Assembly (NCBI RefSeq): GCF_026625885.1
Contig: NZ_CP113068.1
Location: 5,332,001-5,396,000 of the forward strand
Length of the DNA stretch: 64,000 nucleotides
DNA from: Roseateles sp. SL47
GTDB taxonomy: Bacteria > Pseudomonadota > Gammaproteobacteria > Burkholderiales > Burkholderiaceae_C
Reading direction: 5' to 3'
Shown piece by piece: positions 25,721-37,867 of this stretch (position 1 is the stretch's first letter; each line of letters begins with the position of its first letter). The notes under the pieces were generated by a model, which ran no database searches, was not told where the DNA came from, and saw only the letters and a program-made list of their open reading frames with translations. Position numbers and translations under genes: made by a program.

Positions 25721-26044
25721 CTACAGCAGCGTCAACTGGGTGTCGATAGTCGGTTTCTTGATGCGCAGTGCGGCCAGGGCCTGGGCCTGGCGGGGTTGAA
25801 CGGTGGACACGCCGTGGATGGGCGCGCTGCTGTCGATGCTGACGGTGTGACGCTGGATGCGGCGCAGGTCCGCCAAGGCGGCTTCGGGTGACAAATCGCT
25901 GCCGGCCAGCTTCAGACGCTGGCGTATCACGCGGTACAGGATCAGCGCCATGAAGCAGATGCTGGCGTGGGCCTTGATGCGCTCGGGCAGGCGGTGGAAG
26001 ACCGGGGTGATCTCGATTTCGGACTTCTGCGATCTGAAATCGCC
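25721..26044 (-). pseudogene. IS4/IS1634-type transposase C-terminal remnant
   Basis: The minus-strand frame contains KSEIEITPVFHRLPERIKAH, ASICFMALILYRVIRQRL and a terminal KPTIDTQLTLL. These correspond to the C-terminus of IS4/IS1634-like transposases. There is no catalytic core upstream; sequence before about 26044 is unrelated. Confidence 0.65.
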
Positions 26045-26565
26045 CGTCGGGCGCGACAACAGTTCCTGATCCATGCAATTCCCCGTCAGCAAAGCACGAA
26101 AAAAAGCGGGGTTCGGGAGCGCGTCCGGGGTCAGTTCTTGCCGGTAGCTGCGCTGGCGGACCTCAACGCCGACGAATGCTAGCGATCCCCATCCACGCAC
26201 CTCACGGCTCACCAACCGCCCGGGTTGTCTCTGGGGGCATTGGGCGATTGGCGTTACAAACCCCGCCATCTCCCATCCCGTTGATCTTTATTCGCGTGCA
26301 AACGTCGTGCCTGAGTCCGCCCCTTGCCCCTCGAGGATCCCCCTTCGTCGGGTTCTCCACCCCGAGTGGGAGCTCTTCAGTGCGTGGTGCGACACCGCCA
26401 TCGCCCAACAGAGTCATCACAGCATCGAATAACAGCGCCACAATCAGCCGCAGAAGCAACCGGAGTGCAGGCCTGCCTGCCCCGGCGACCCTTCCCTGTG
26501 ATACCGGATCCAGATCCAAGTAGAAACCAGGCCAGAAACAGCCAAGATCAGCCAAGGAGTGAGCC
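26045..26565. other. Non-coding region upstream of aconitase
   Basis: No supported gene is present. The last part is presumably the acnA promoter and leader, with AAGGAG seven bases before the ATG. No confident promoter or operator was identified. The first part is IS debris. Confidence 0.5.
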
Positions 26566-29286
<2,721 letters not shown>

Positions 29287-29300
29287 GTTGGCTACCCCGC

Positions 29301-29390
29301 CCAAGGTGTGCCTTGTGGGTGTGCCTTGGGTGCGCCAACGGCGCGCCTTGGGCATGCCCTGGGCGTGCCAATGAAGCCCAAGGTGGCAGG
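29301..29390. repeat. Short degenerate repeats downstream of acnA
   Basis: The spacer contains five imperfect copies of a TGCC(T)TGGG core alternating with GCGCC or GTGCC on both strands, giving several overlapping inverted repeats. It may serve as a terminator region between the convergent acnA and tetR genes. No T-tract is present. Confidence 0.4.
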
Positions 29391-29483
29391 GCCTTGCGTC
29401 GGTGACGGTGACGTTGACCGGCGCAGGGCATCCGAACGCCGAGCATTCAAACGCCGGGCATCCCAACCCGGCGCCTCAAAACA

Positions 29484-30197
29484 TCAACGGGCGGCCTCCC
29501 GCCAGTGGTCCATCAGCACCCGCGCATGGTCGCGGGCTGCCTGCTTGACGATGGCGACTTCCTTCGGCCCAAAGCGCTCCCACCCCAGCTTGGCCAATTG
29601 CATGCGGCGCCCCAGCGCAAACACCATCAGCTGACCCAACAGCATCATGATGCGCATCCGCAAGCTTGGCTCCTCCGCATCCAGGCCGCTGTAGCGCGAC
29701 ACCAGCACGGTGGAGACACGCGCCATGCGCGGACGAAGATCCTTGTCCAGCATCTCAAAAATCAGATTGGGCCCCTGCCCCACCTGTTCATGCGCCATGA
29801 ACAGGCGCCGGTGCTCCGCGTCGTCTGGCAGCAACTGGTGCTCGGCAATGGCATCCAGCAAGCGGCCAAAGGCTTCAAACAAGTCCTCGCGGGTTGCGTC
29901 GGGCTGTTCAAGCACCGCTTCGGCGTGCTCCACCGCCGGCTGGAAATGCTCGATGGAGCTGTCCACGATGTGCTGCGCGCAGGCCTGGTACACGCCTTCC
30001 TTGTTGTCGAAGTAGTACTGCAGCGCGGGTGCATTGACCCCGGCCGCCTTCGCAATTTCACGGGTGGAAGCGCCCTCGTAACCGCGCTCCGCAAACAGCC
30101 GCAGTGCCACGTCGATGATGCGGCGGCGGGTTTCTTCACCGCGGGCGTAGCCACCGTCAGGGCGGTGTCGGGGAGCTCGAACAGGTTGGTCAGTCAT
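29484..30197 (-). CDS. TetR/AcrR family repressor, CerR-like
   Basis: This 237-residue regulator has an N-terminal TetR helix-turn-helix (RLFAERGYEGASTREIAKAA, then NAPALQYYFDNKEGVYQAC) and a C-terminal all-helical domain of the CerR/DUF1956 type. It is transcribed away from the efflux operon, with 131 bases between the two starts. Such divergent pairs usually repress the pump. The ligand is unknown. ATG 30197 has a weak ribosome binding site. Confidence 0.88.
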   Translation of the reverse strand: MTDQPVRAPRHRPDGGYARGEETRRRIIDVALRLFAERGYEGASTREIAKAAGVNAPALQYYFDNKEGVYQACAQHIVDSSIEHFQPAVEHAEAVLEQPDATREDLFEAFGRLLDAIAEHQLLPDDAEHRRLFMAHEQVGQGPNLIFEMLDKDLRPRMARVSTVLVSRYSGLDAEEPSLRMRIMMLLGQLMVFALGRRMQLAKLGWERFGPKEVAIVKQAARDHARVLMDHWREAAR

Positions 30198-30328
30198 GAA
30201 GCATTGCTGCGGCGTAAAGCGGGAAGCCGGCGTGGCGGAAGGGGCTCAGACTCAAAATATATCAGTTGACAAAATTCTTCCAGATGGAAAAAGATAGCAC
30301 TCGGAATAAATTTCACCGGTGCCTGTTC

Positions 30329-31615
30329 ATGTCCGCTCCGACTCCTGCCACCCCCGGCACGCTTCCTTCCCCTCATCCTCCTGCGCCGGACTCATCCCCA
30401 CAAACTGCCGCGCACACGCCCAGCCCCGCGCCCACGCCCCCTGAGCTGCCGGCGTCCAAGGGGCGCCGCCGCCCCATCCTCCTGGTGGTGGCCCTGGCCG
30501 CCGTGATAGGTGGCGCGGTGTACGGCGTGAACTGGTGGCGCGTGGGCCGCTTCATTGAGAGCACCGAAGACGCCTACCTGAAGGCCGACAGCGTCACGGT
30601 CGCCCCCAAGGTCGTCGGCTACGTCACCGACGTGTTTGTGCAGCCCAATCAGGCCGTCATGCGCGGAGACCCCTTGGTGCGCCTGGACCGGCGCCAATAC
30701 GAAGCCATGCTGGCCCAGGCGCAGGCCACGATGGATGCCCGCCAGGCCGACATCCTGCGCGCGGAGGCCGACATCGTTCAGCAGCGGGCCCAGTTGGCCC
30801 AGGCTCGGGCGCAGGCAGAGGCGGCGTCGCTCAGCCTGACCCATGCCCAACGGGAATACGAACGTTACGCGCCGCTCATCAGCACCGGCGCCACCACCGA
30901 AGAACATCTGGCGGATCTGCGCAATGCGCGGGACCAGGCCAAAGCCACGCTCGCGGCCAACCAGGCGGCGGTAGCGTCTGCCGAAGGCAAGATTCAATCA
31001 ACGCAGGCCCAGGTGGCGCAGAACCGGGCGCAGGTGAAAGCGGCAGAAGCCGCGCGCAGCCAGAACCATCTGGATGTGGATGACACCATCGTGCGCGCCG
31101 CCATCGACGGCCGCGTGGGCGACAGCACCGTGCGGGTCGGCCAGCTCGTGCAGCCCGGCACCCGGCTGATGACGGTGGTGCCGGTGCAGGAGGTGTATTT
31201 ATTGGCCAACTTCAAGGAAACGCAGATTGGCCGCATGCGCGCCGGCCAGCCGGTGACGCTGCATGTGGACGCCCTGCCCGACCTGGAACTGCATGGCCAG
31301 GTGGAGAGCTTCTCGCCCGGGACCGGCGCTCAGTTCGCCTTGCTGCCTTCTGAAAATGCCACCGGCAACTTCACCAAGATCGTGCAGCGGGTGCCCGTGC
31401 GTATCAAGCTGCAGGCGCTGGACGCCAGCGTGCGGGACCGTTTGCTGCCCGGCCTGTCGGTGACCACCGAGGTGGACACACGCGACGCCAGCACTGCCGC
31501 ACAAGCGACGGCGCGTGCCACGCCGCAATTGGCCCCAGCAGCGGTACCGCAGGCGGCTCGCCAGGCCGCCCCCGACACCGCCCCTGACACCGCCGATGGA
31601 GCCCGCCATGGCTAA
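30329..31615 (+). CDS. emrA: EmrA/HlyD-family membrane fusion protein
   Basis: This 428-residue adaptor has a Pro-rich cytoplasmic N-terminus and one transmembrane helix at about residues 49-67. A biotinyl-lipoyl half motif (EDAYLKADSVTVAPKVVGYV), a long alpha-hairpin coiled-coil and the EmrA beta-barrel signature (TVVPVQEVYLLANFKETQ) follow. ATG 30329 was chosen; the frame is open to 30266 but adds no homology. A TTGACA element lies at 30266-30271 and an imperfect inverted repeat TTCTTCC-N4-GGAAAAA at 30275-30292. Together they may hold promoter and operator. Confidence 0.93.
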   Translation: MSAPTPATPGTLPSPHPPAPDSSPQTAAHTPSPAPTPPELPASKGRRRPILLVVALAAVIGGAVYGVNWWRVGRFIESTEDAYLKADSVTVAPKVVGYVTDVFVQPNQAVMRGDPLVRLDRRQYEAMLAQAQATMDARQADILRAEADIVQQRAQLAQARAQAEAASLSLTHAQREYERYAPLISTGATTEEHLADLRNARDQAKATLAANQAAVASAEGKIQSTQAQVAQNRAQVKAAEAARSQNHLDVDDTIVRAAIDGRVGDSTVRVGQLVQPGTRLMTVVPVQEVYLLANFKETQIGRMRAGQPVTLHVDALPDLELHGQVESFSPGTGAQFALLPSENATGNFTKIVQRVPVRIKLQALDASVRDRLLPGLSVTTEVDTRDASTAAQATARATPQLAPAAVPQAARQAAPDTAPDTADGARHG

Positions 31616-33242
31616 GGCCGCCGCCTCGGCCCCAGCCGGTGCAGGCGGAGGGAGCACGGGCCACGCAGTCGGTACCGCCGCAGCCGCAGAGCCCAATGCC
31701 CGCGCGGTGGATTGGATCGCAGTCGCCGCAGGCGCCCTGGGCGCGCTGATGGCCACGCTGGACATCTCCATCACCAACTCCGCCCTGCCCCAGATTCAAG
31801 GGGCGGTGGGCGCCACCGGCACCGAAGGCACCTGGATCTCCACGGGTTACCTCATGTCGGAGATCGTGATGATCCCGCTGGCCGCCTGGTTGACCCGGGT
31901 CTTCGGTCTGCGGAATTTTCTGGTGGGTAATGCCGCCCTGTTCACGCTGTTTTCGGTGATGTGCGGGCTGTCCAACAGCCTCAGCACCCTGATCATTGCG
32001 CGCATCGGCCAAGGTTTCACGGGCGGAGCCATGATTCCCACTGCGCAGACCATCATCCGCACGCGCCTGCCGCGCCACCAGTTGCCGGTGGGCATGACCG
32101 TCTTTGGGCTGATCGTCATCCTCGGGCCGCTGCTGGGCCCGGTGGTCGGCGGTTGGCTCACCGAAAACGTCAGCTGGCACTGGTGCTTCTTCATCAACGT
32201 GCCGGTGTGTGCCGCGTTGCTGGCCTTGCTGCTGCTGGGGCTGCCCTCGGAGCGGACCCATCTGGACCAATTCCTGCGCGCCGACTGGCTGGGCATTGTC
32301 GGCCTGGCGGTGGGCCTGTCCACGCTCACCGTGGTGCTGGAAGAGGGGCAACGCGAACGCTGGTTTGAGTCGGCGATGATCGTCTGGCTCAGTGTGGCAA
32401 CAGCCTTCGGGCTGACGCTGGTGGCGCTGTCGCAGAAGCTCTCGACCAAGCCCATTCTGCGGCTGAGCCTGATGCGCAACAAGAGTTATGCCAGCGTGAT
32501 CTTCATCGTGTTTGTTGTGGGCGCCGGCTTGTACGGGGTGTCGTATCTCGTGCCGCAATTCCTCGCGCTGATCTCGGGCTACAACGCGCAGCAATCCGGC
32601 GTGATCATGCTGCTCTCCGGGGTGCCGGCCTTCGCCATGATGCCCATCCTGCCCTGGCTGATCACGCGCGTGGACTTCCGTGTGCTGGTCATCACCGGGC
32701 TGCTGTGTTTTGCCGGCAGTTGCCTGCTGGACATCAACCTCACGGTGCAAAGCGTCGGCCACGACTTCACGCTGTCGCAACTGCTGCGCGGTGTGGGGCA
32801 GATGCTGTGCATGATGCCGCTGAACCAGGCGTCCATGGCGGCGGTGAACCGCGAGGAATCGGGGGATGCCGCCGGGCTCTACAACATGGCCCGCAACCTG
32901 GGCGGGTCAGTGGGGCTGGCGGTGCTGGGCACCTTCATCGACCGCCGCAATGCCCTGCATGTGGACCGCCTGAGTGAGACGCTGAATGCCAACTCCCCGG
33001 TGGTTCAGGAACGGGTGGCGGCCAGCACGGCCAGCCACTTTGCACAGGTCGGCGACATGGCCCATGCGCAGCTGCAGGCCATCAAGGAGATTGCGCTGCA
33101 GATTCAGCAGCAGGCCAGTGTGATGACCTTCTCCGAAACCTTTTATGCCCTGGCCGTGGCACTGCTGCTGTGCGTGCCGCTGGCCCTGCTGCTGAAAACG
33201 CCCAAGCCCGGACAGGCCCCGGCGATCAGCGAAGCCCATTGA
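31608..33242 (+). CDS. emrB: EmrB-type MFS multidrug exporter (DHA2, 14 TMS)
   Basis: This 544-residue major facilitator has about fourteen hydrophobic segments and the DHA2 motifs MATLDISITNSALPQI (motif D1-like) and GLRNFLVGN. The antiporter motif C is seen around LGPLLGPVVGGWLTE. ATG 31608 overlaps emrA by eight bases and has GGAG seven bases upstream. It would pump drugs by proton antiport through the EmrA adaptor and the outer-membrane factor encoded next. Confidence 0.94.
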   Translation: MAKAAASAPAGAGGGSTGHAVGTAAAAEPNARAVDWIAVAAGALGALMATLDISITNSALPQIQGAVGATGTEGTWISTGYLMSEIVMIPLAAWLTRVFGLRNFLVGNAALFTLFSVMCGLSNSLSTLIIARIGQGFTGGAMIPTAQTIIRTRLPRHQLPVGMTVFGLIVILGPLLGPVVGGWLTENVSWHWCFFINVPVCAALLALLLLGLPSERTHLDQFLRADWLGIVGLAVGLSTLTVVLEEGQRERWFESAMIVWLSVATAFGLTLVALSQKLSTKPILRLSLMRNKSYASVIFIVFVVGAGLYGVSYLVPQFLALISGYNAQQSGVIMLLSGVPAFAMMPILPWLITRVDFRVLVITGLLCFAGSCLLDINLTVQSVGHDFTLSQLLRGVGQMLCMMPLNQASMAAVNREESGDAAGLYNMARNLGGSVGLAVLGTFIDRRNALHVDRLSETLNANSPVVQERVAASTASHFAQVGDMAHAQLQAIKEIALQIQQQASVMTFSETFYALAVALLLCVPLALLLKTPKPGQAPAISEAH

Positions 33243-33324
33243 TGCGGATTCATTTCATGTTTCATTCCCAAGCTTTTATTGCACGATGGGTGGCTGATGC
33301 GGTGGTCCGCGCCGGTCATCAGCG

Positions 33325-33507
33325 GGTGACCCAGGAGGGGTGTACCCAGCAACGGCTTACCGAGGAGCGGTGTACCCCGCTGCGGTGTACCCAGCAACGG
33401 CTTACCCAGCAACGGCTTACCCAGCTGCGGTGTACCCAGCAGCGGGCCACCCACCAGCGGCTCAGCTCGCAGCGATCTACCCCGCAGCGAACCACCCAAC
33501 AGCGCCC
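33325..33507 (+). repeat. Tandem 15-bp repeats between emrB and the outer-membrane factor
   Basis: About twelve imperfect copies of a 15-base unit resembling ACCCAGCAACGGCTT are arranged head to tail, with the variants ACCCAGCTGCGGTGT and ACCCAGCAGCGGGCC. In the frame of the downstream gene they would read as TQQRL-like pentapeptides. There is no in-frame stop between the emrB stop and the outer-membrane gene, so the tract is either a leader or a very unusual N-terminal extension. Confidence 0.8.
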
Positions 33508-33565
33508 GGCTCACCGGCCCTCTATCCACCAAGGTTTGCCCCACTCACACCTCGGCAGGTGGATC

Positions 33566-35158
33566 ATGACCGCTCTGATGGCCACCACCGGGTTGGCGCT
33601 GACCGGTTGCACCACCGTCGGACCGGACTATCACGGGGCGCCGCTTGTCGCCGCCGATGCGATCCAGGCCAGCCGCTTTGCCCGCGCGCCCGCGGATGCC
33701 AATGCTGTCACCGCCGCCAACACCGGCACAGGCACCACATCCACATCCACATCCACATCCACATCTACATCCACATCTACATCCACATCTACATCCACAG
33801 CCACCGCCGCAGCCGCAGCCGCAGCCGCAGCCGCAGTCACCGCCAACGCCAACGCCAACGCCAACACTACCAGCCTCATCTCCCCCACCCGCCCCACCAC
33901 GGCCGCCTGGTGGCTGCAACTGCACGACAACACACTCACCGCGCTGATCGACCAGGCCCTGGCCAACAGCCCCACGCTGCAGGCGGCACAGGCGCGTCTT
34001 CGCCAGTCCCGCGCGGCGCTGCGCCTGCAGGAGGCACAGCACATGCCCAAGGGATCGGCGTCGGCGCTGGGGGCCGGTATCTGGCAAGGGCCGGGCACGA
34101 GCAGCGACACCACGCTGCATCTCTACAACGTGGGTTTTGACGCCACCTGGGAGGCCGATCTCTTCGGCGGCACCCGGCGCGCCACAGAAGCAGCCTCAGC
34201 ACAGGCCGAGGCCGTCCAGTCGGACCTGGCCGATGCACAGGTGTCCCTCACCGCCGAGGTGGCCCAGGCCTATGCGGACTTGCGCGCGCAGCAGCGCCGC
34301 CAGGCCTTGCTGCAAAGCACAGCGGCCTACGACGCCCAGACACTGGCCCTCATCCGTCAGCGACAGGAGCGGGGTGTTTCCGGTGCGGACGACGTGGAGC
34401 AACGCGTGCTGCAGGGCGAATCCACCCGCGCTTCGCTGGCAGATGTGGCGGCGCAAATCAGCGCCTCGCTGGACCAACTGGCCCTGTTGACCGGTCAGGC
34501 CCCAGGTGCGCTGGATGCTCAGCTTGCGGCCTCCGAGCCGTCGCTCCCCACGCTGCCCGAGTCCGTGGCCATTGGAGACCCCGCGTCGTTGCTTCAACGT
34601 CGCCCCGACATCCGCGCGGCGGAGCGCCGCCTGGCGGCGGGCCAGGCCAAGATCGGCCAGAAGGAAGCCAACTACTTCCCCAAGCTCACTCTGCTGGGCG
34701 ACATCGGCATGGCCAGCACCGACCTGGGCCATTGGCTCAGCAGCAAGAGCCTGGCCCTGGTGGGTGTGCCCTACCTCAGCTGGAACGTGTTGGACTTCGG
34801 CCGCATCCGGGCAGAGGTCCGTCAGGCCGAAGCCGGACGTGATGAAGCCGTGGCCAACTACCAGGCCACCGTGCTGGGCGCTCTGCAGGACGCCAACACG
34901 TCGCTATCCCGTTTCGGCCAGCAGCGGCAGACGCTCACCCATCTGCTGGCGCAGCAGGCCTCGGCGGAACGCAGCCTGGCCCTGGCGCGTCAGCGTCGGC
35001 AAGCCGGCACCGCCAGCCAGCTGGATCTGCTGGATGCGCAGCGCAACCAGGCCTTGGCGGCGCTGAAAACGCTGGATGGGCAAGCGGCCCTGCTGAAGGA
35101 CTTCGTGGCCCTGCAGAAGAGCCTGGGCCTGGGATGGCAGGTGCTAGCGCCGAGTTGA
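33566..35158 (+). CDS. Outer-membrane efflux lipoprotein (OprM/NodT family)
   Basis: This is a TolC-like outer-membrane factor with a lipobox (TTGLALTGCTTVGPDY) and the two repeated alpha-helical domains (LIDQALANSPTLQAAQARL and RRPDIRAAERRLAAGQ). Three starts are possible. ATG 33242 couples to emrB (TGATG) but puts the lipobox more than 100 residues inside. TTG 33536 gives a basic leader. ATG 33566 is used here because it lies closest to the lipobox, although its leader has no positive charge. After the Cys comes an unusual Thr/Ser, Ala and Ala/Asn low-complexity tract. Confidence 0.85.
   Translation: MTALMATTGLALTGCTTVGPDYHGAPLVAADAIQASRFARAPADANAVTAANTGTGTTSTSTSTSTSTSTSTSTSTSTATAAAAAAAAAAVTANANANANTTSLISPTRPTTAAWWLQLHDNTLTALIDQALANSPTLQAAQARLRQSRAALRLQEAQHMPKGSASALGAGIWQGPGTSSDTTLHLYNVGFDATWEADLFGGTRRATEAASAQAEAVQSDLADAQVSLTAEVAQAYADLRAQQRRQALLQSTAAYDAQTLALIRQRQERGVSGADDVEQRVLQGESTRASLADVAAQISASLDQLALLTGQAPGALDAQLAASEPSLPTLPESVAIGDPASLLQRRPDIRAAERRLAAGQAKIGQKEANYFPKLTLLGDIGMASTDLGHWLSSKSLALVGVPYLSWNVLDFGRIRAEVRQAEAGRDEAVANYQATVLGALQDANTSLSRFGQQRQTLTHLLAQQASAERSLALARQRRQAGTASQLDLLDAQRNQALAALKTLDGQAALLKDFVALQKSLGLGWQVLAPS
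33736..33867 (+). repeat. In-frame hexanucleotide microsatellites in the outer-membrane factor
   Basis: Three successive arrays are present: ACATCC/ACATCT hexamers encoding a Ser-Thr run, then GCCGCA hexamers encoding an Ala run, then AACGCC hexamers encoding Ala-Asn repeats. Unit length is a multiple of three, so copy-number changes would alter linker length without shifting the frame. The tract lies between the lipidated Cys and the first helical domain. Confidence 0.9.
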
Positions 35159-35168
35159 TGCGGCGGGC

Positions 35169-35187
35169 GCTGCCGCAACGCGGCAGC
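35169..35187. terminator. Hairpin between convergent efflux and TonB-locus operons
   Basis: A perfect 8-bp stem, GCTGCCGC/GCGGCAGC, with an AAC loop lies 11 bases after the outer-membrane factor stop. It has no T-tract. A set of CACGTTGTTGCC-like direct repeats follows at 35191-35250. It is positioned to end both converging transcripts, but this is a weak call. Confidence 0.4.
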
Positions 35188-35301
35188 CGCCACCACGTTG
35201 TTGCCCCCACGTTGTTGCCAGTACCTTGTCGCCACGACGTTGCCGTCCGGACTGCGTCACCAAGACTGCGTCGTCACCGCTCCGCTGCCACTGCTCCCCT
35301 G

Positions 35302-36009
35302 CTACTGCTCCGCCGCCCCCGGCCCCATCGGATTCACCGGATCAAACCGGCCGGCATGGAGCTGATCACCAAAGCGCTGGGCAATTTCGTCGTACTTCAC
35401 CCGCGCCTTGGCCGCAAACACATGGCGTGATTCCAGCACCTTGCGGGTATCCAGCGTTTCATAGGTCTGCAGGATCTCCTGCCCGACGCGGTAGAGCTCG
35501 CGGTTCTTGAGATCGCATTGCTGCAAGGCCTGCTCCTGCACCTGCACACCCGCAGCCAGACGCGCCCGTTCGGCCTCGGCGCTCCTGGCCATTCTCAGCA
35601 CCTCGTTGTAGGCATCACGAAACTGCCCCACTTGGGTGGCGGCCCGCTCGGTGGCGGTCTGGGCGGAGCGGCGCGCCTCTTCGCCCTGCTGGTCGTCACG
35701 GGCGCGCGCAGCACGCTCCTCGGCCAGCATCGCCCGGGCCTGGCTCAGCTCCCGTTTGAGCGCCTCGATCTGTGCATCGCCAGCCCTGGCGGCTGCAGTG
35801 CCGGACTTCATCTCCGACGTCCCGGCCCCCGGCGCGGCTTGCGCCGCCTTCAGCGTCGCCAACTCATTCTGCACCTGCTGCAGTTGGGACGTCGTGGCGC
35901 GCAACTGGGTTCGCAGGCGTTCTTCCATCGACGCCTGAGGGGCCTGGGCCAGCGCGCCTCCCATGCAGAGCACGCTCAGCCAACCCACGGATATCCGATG
36001 CAGTGTCAT
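35302..36009 (-). CDS. Periplasmic coiled-coil protein of the TonB locus
   Basis: This 235-residue exported protein has a signal peptide (LHRISVGWLSVLCMGGALAQ) and long heptad-rich helices over residues of about 35-150 (RTQLRATTSQLQQVQNELAT). A conserved-looking C-terminal part, YRVGQEILQTYETLDTRKVL, follows. No enzymatic motif was seen. It is the last gene of the minus-strand run and starts 10 bases after the porin stop, so it is probably cotranscribed with it. ATG 36009 was chosen for the signal peptide. Confidence 0.65.
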   Translation of the reverse strand: MTLHRISVGWLSVLCMGGALAQAPQASMEERLRTQLRATTSQLQQVQNELATLKAAQAAPGAGTSEMKSGTAAARAGDAQIEALKRELSQARAMLAEERAARARDDQQGEEARRSAQTATERAATQVGQFRDAYNEVLRMARSAEAERARLAAGVQVQEQALQQCDLKNRELYRVGQEILQTYETLDTRKVLESRHVFAAKARVKYDEIAQRFGDQLHAGRFDPVNPMGPGAAEQ

Positions 36010-36019
36010 GGCGGTGTCC

Positions 36020-37807
36020 TCAGAAACGGGCATTGAAGTCGATCAGCAGGGTGTCGATGGACAGCGGCGGTCCCACCACCTCCTTGGACGACATCCACCG
36101 GCCGCTCAGCCAGGCGTTCTTGTCGAAGGCATAGGCGCCACCGATGATGAAGCCGCGGGCATTGGTACCGCCCCCGTGGAAGGTGGCGTCGTTGTAACCA
36201 TCCGGCACGGCATCGGGCTCGATGCGGCGATAGCCCGCCAGCACATGCCATTGCCCCTTGAGTTGCGGCTGCACCGTCCCGAGCGTCGCCTGCACCTGGT
36301 AGGCATTGCCCCCACTGCGGAAGGCGGTCTGCGTTGTGGCGCCGGAGCCGCCGTAGTTGTTGAGGATGTTGCCCCGGGCGCGGCTGAACATCTCCTTCAC
36401 GTCATAGGCCGTGTTGCGCAGATAGTTCAGATCCAGCCGCAGGGGGAAGCCGGTCGTCACCTCCGTGTCCCAGCGCGCCGCCACATCCAGCACCCGGAAC
36501 TGGGACGCCAGGCCGAAGTACTGCGGCGTCGGCGTGTTGGCCGGATCGTTCGGATTCAGCGCAATGTCGCGGATCGACATGATGGTGTTGCCCTTCTGCA
36601 TGAAGGCCGGGCGTGACCAGTCGGTGCTGCAATGGTCCTCGCCGGCATACAGCGCACAGGCGGCAGACACTTCACCGCTGATGTTGTGGAAATCAAAGTA
36701 ACCCAGCGATCCGCCCACGCGGTTGCTGTCGTTGAGCTTCCAGGTCCCGCCAGCCTGCAGCCCGACCAGCCACTTGCTCTGGCTCGGGGCCTTGTCCTGG
36801 CTGCGCGAGGGGAAGTCGCTGGAGAGGTATTCCAGGGGAATGAACCCCAGCGATGCAAACACTTCGGCGTCCTTCTTCGCTCCCACGGCGCGCCGGAAGC
36901 TGGCCGCCACACCGTCCATGTTGAGGTCGGAAGAGAACAGCAATTCGGTGGTCTGGAAGGGATTGCCAAAACGCCCGCCCGTCAGCGTGAGGCCGTCCAG
37001 CGGGGAATGCGAGAGCCACGCCTGGTCCAGCCACAGCGCCTTCTTCTGCAGCCCGCCCCCCAGCGTCTGTGTGGTGGAGACGGGACTGTCATCACTGCCA
37101 GAAGCAAGGCGCACACCTGCGTGAGTGGACTCCGACAGGTCGGCCACCACGCCCAGACGCGCCCGCACCCGCCACTGATTGCTGCGGTTTTCCCGCGTGT
37201 TGAGCAGCGGTGGCAGTTCAGCGGCGGTGTTGGGGTTGACGTCGTAGGGGTCCCCCTTGTTGATGGCCGCAAAGTTCACCACCTGGTCGGAGTTTCCGCC
37301 GGCATACAGCCTCGATTCATTGCGAACCCGGACATCGCCTTCGACATGAATGCGCTTGGACCATTCCGGCGTTTCATTCGGTGCGGCCCAACCTTCGCTC
37401 TTGGCCTGGGCCATCACCTCGGCCTTGACCTCGTCCCGGATCTGATCCCGCACCGTCTGCGGCACATAGGTGACGCGAACATCACCGTTGTCCACCCGGG
37501 TGGATGGCGCCCCCGCCACCCGGCGCTGGGTGGGCTGCGACTGCTGAGAGGCCAACGCCTCCGCCTGCGCCTGGGCCAGCAGGGCTTCGCCCACGTCCTT
37601 GGCCAGCGCACCGCTGCTCATCAGGCCGCGGATCAACTGCACCATCGTGCTTTCCTTGGCCGCAGGCGCTGCCTGCGACGTGGCTTGCGTCTGCGCATGA
37701 GCCGCCAGGGTCGGCAGGGCCAGCACCAGGGCGCCGGCCAGCGTCCGCAAGCCGGGGGCGCGCGCGCGGCGGAAGGCGCTGGAGAAGGGGTGAGCAAGTG
37801 TTTTCAT
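36020..37807 (-). CDS. Putative outer-membrane porin
   Basis: This 595-residue protein has a signal peptide (LAGALVLALPTLAAHAQ) and a short coiled-coil/linker region around MVQLIRGLMSSGALAKDVGE and QIRDEVKAEVMAQAKSEG. A beta-barrel of amphipathic strands follows, ending in the typical C-terminal Phe (DTLLIDFNARF). The strand pattern (RLGVVADLSESTHAGVRLAS) matches the putative-porin family found next to TonB-ExbBD modules. A role in energised or passive uptake of a phosphorus-containing nutrient is an inference from context. Confidence 0.75.
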   Translation of the reverse strand: MKTLAHPFSSAFRRARAPGLRTLAGALVLALPTLAAHAQTQATSQAAPAAKESTMVQLIRGLMSSGALAKDVGEALLAQAQAEALASQQSQPTQRRVAGAPSTRVDNGDVRVTYVPQTVRDQIRDEVKAEVMAQAKSEGWAAPNETPEWSKRIHVEGDVRVRNESRLYAGGNSDQVVNFAAINKGDPYDVNPNTAAELPPLLNTRENRSNQWRVRARLGVVADLSESTHAGVRLASGSDDSPVSTTQTLGGGLQKKALWLDQAWLSHSPLDGLTLTGGRFGNPFQTTELLFSSDLNMDGVAASFRRAVGAKKDAEVFASLGFIPLEYLSSDFPSRSQDKAPSQSKWLVGLQAGGTWKLNDSNRVGGSLGYFDFHNISGEVSAACALYAGEDHCSTDWSRPAFMQKGNTIMSIRDIALNPNDPANTPTPQYFGLASQFRVLDVAARWDTEVTTGFPLRLDLNYLRNTAYDVKEMFSRARGNILNNYGGSGATTQTAFRSGGNAYQVQATLGTVQPQLKGQWHVLAGYRRIEPDAVPDGYNDATFHGGGTNARGFIIGGAYAFDKNAWLSGRWMSSKEVVGPPLSIDTLLIDFNARF

Positions 37808-37867
37808 GGCAACGCTTGAAGAAACTTCAGAGGGTTCGTTGAGGGAGGCAAGGCCGGCGGCGCGTCC

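Noticed and set aside
25458..26078. Coding gene on the minus strand downstream of the deleted IS
   Set aside because: The frame mixes two unrelated IS fragments and their shadow frames.
33325..33507. CRISPR array
   Set aside because: The units are 15 bases, directly adjacent and without unique spacers.
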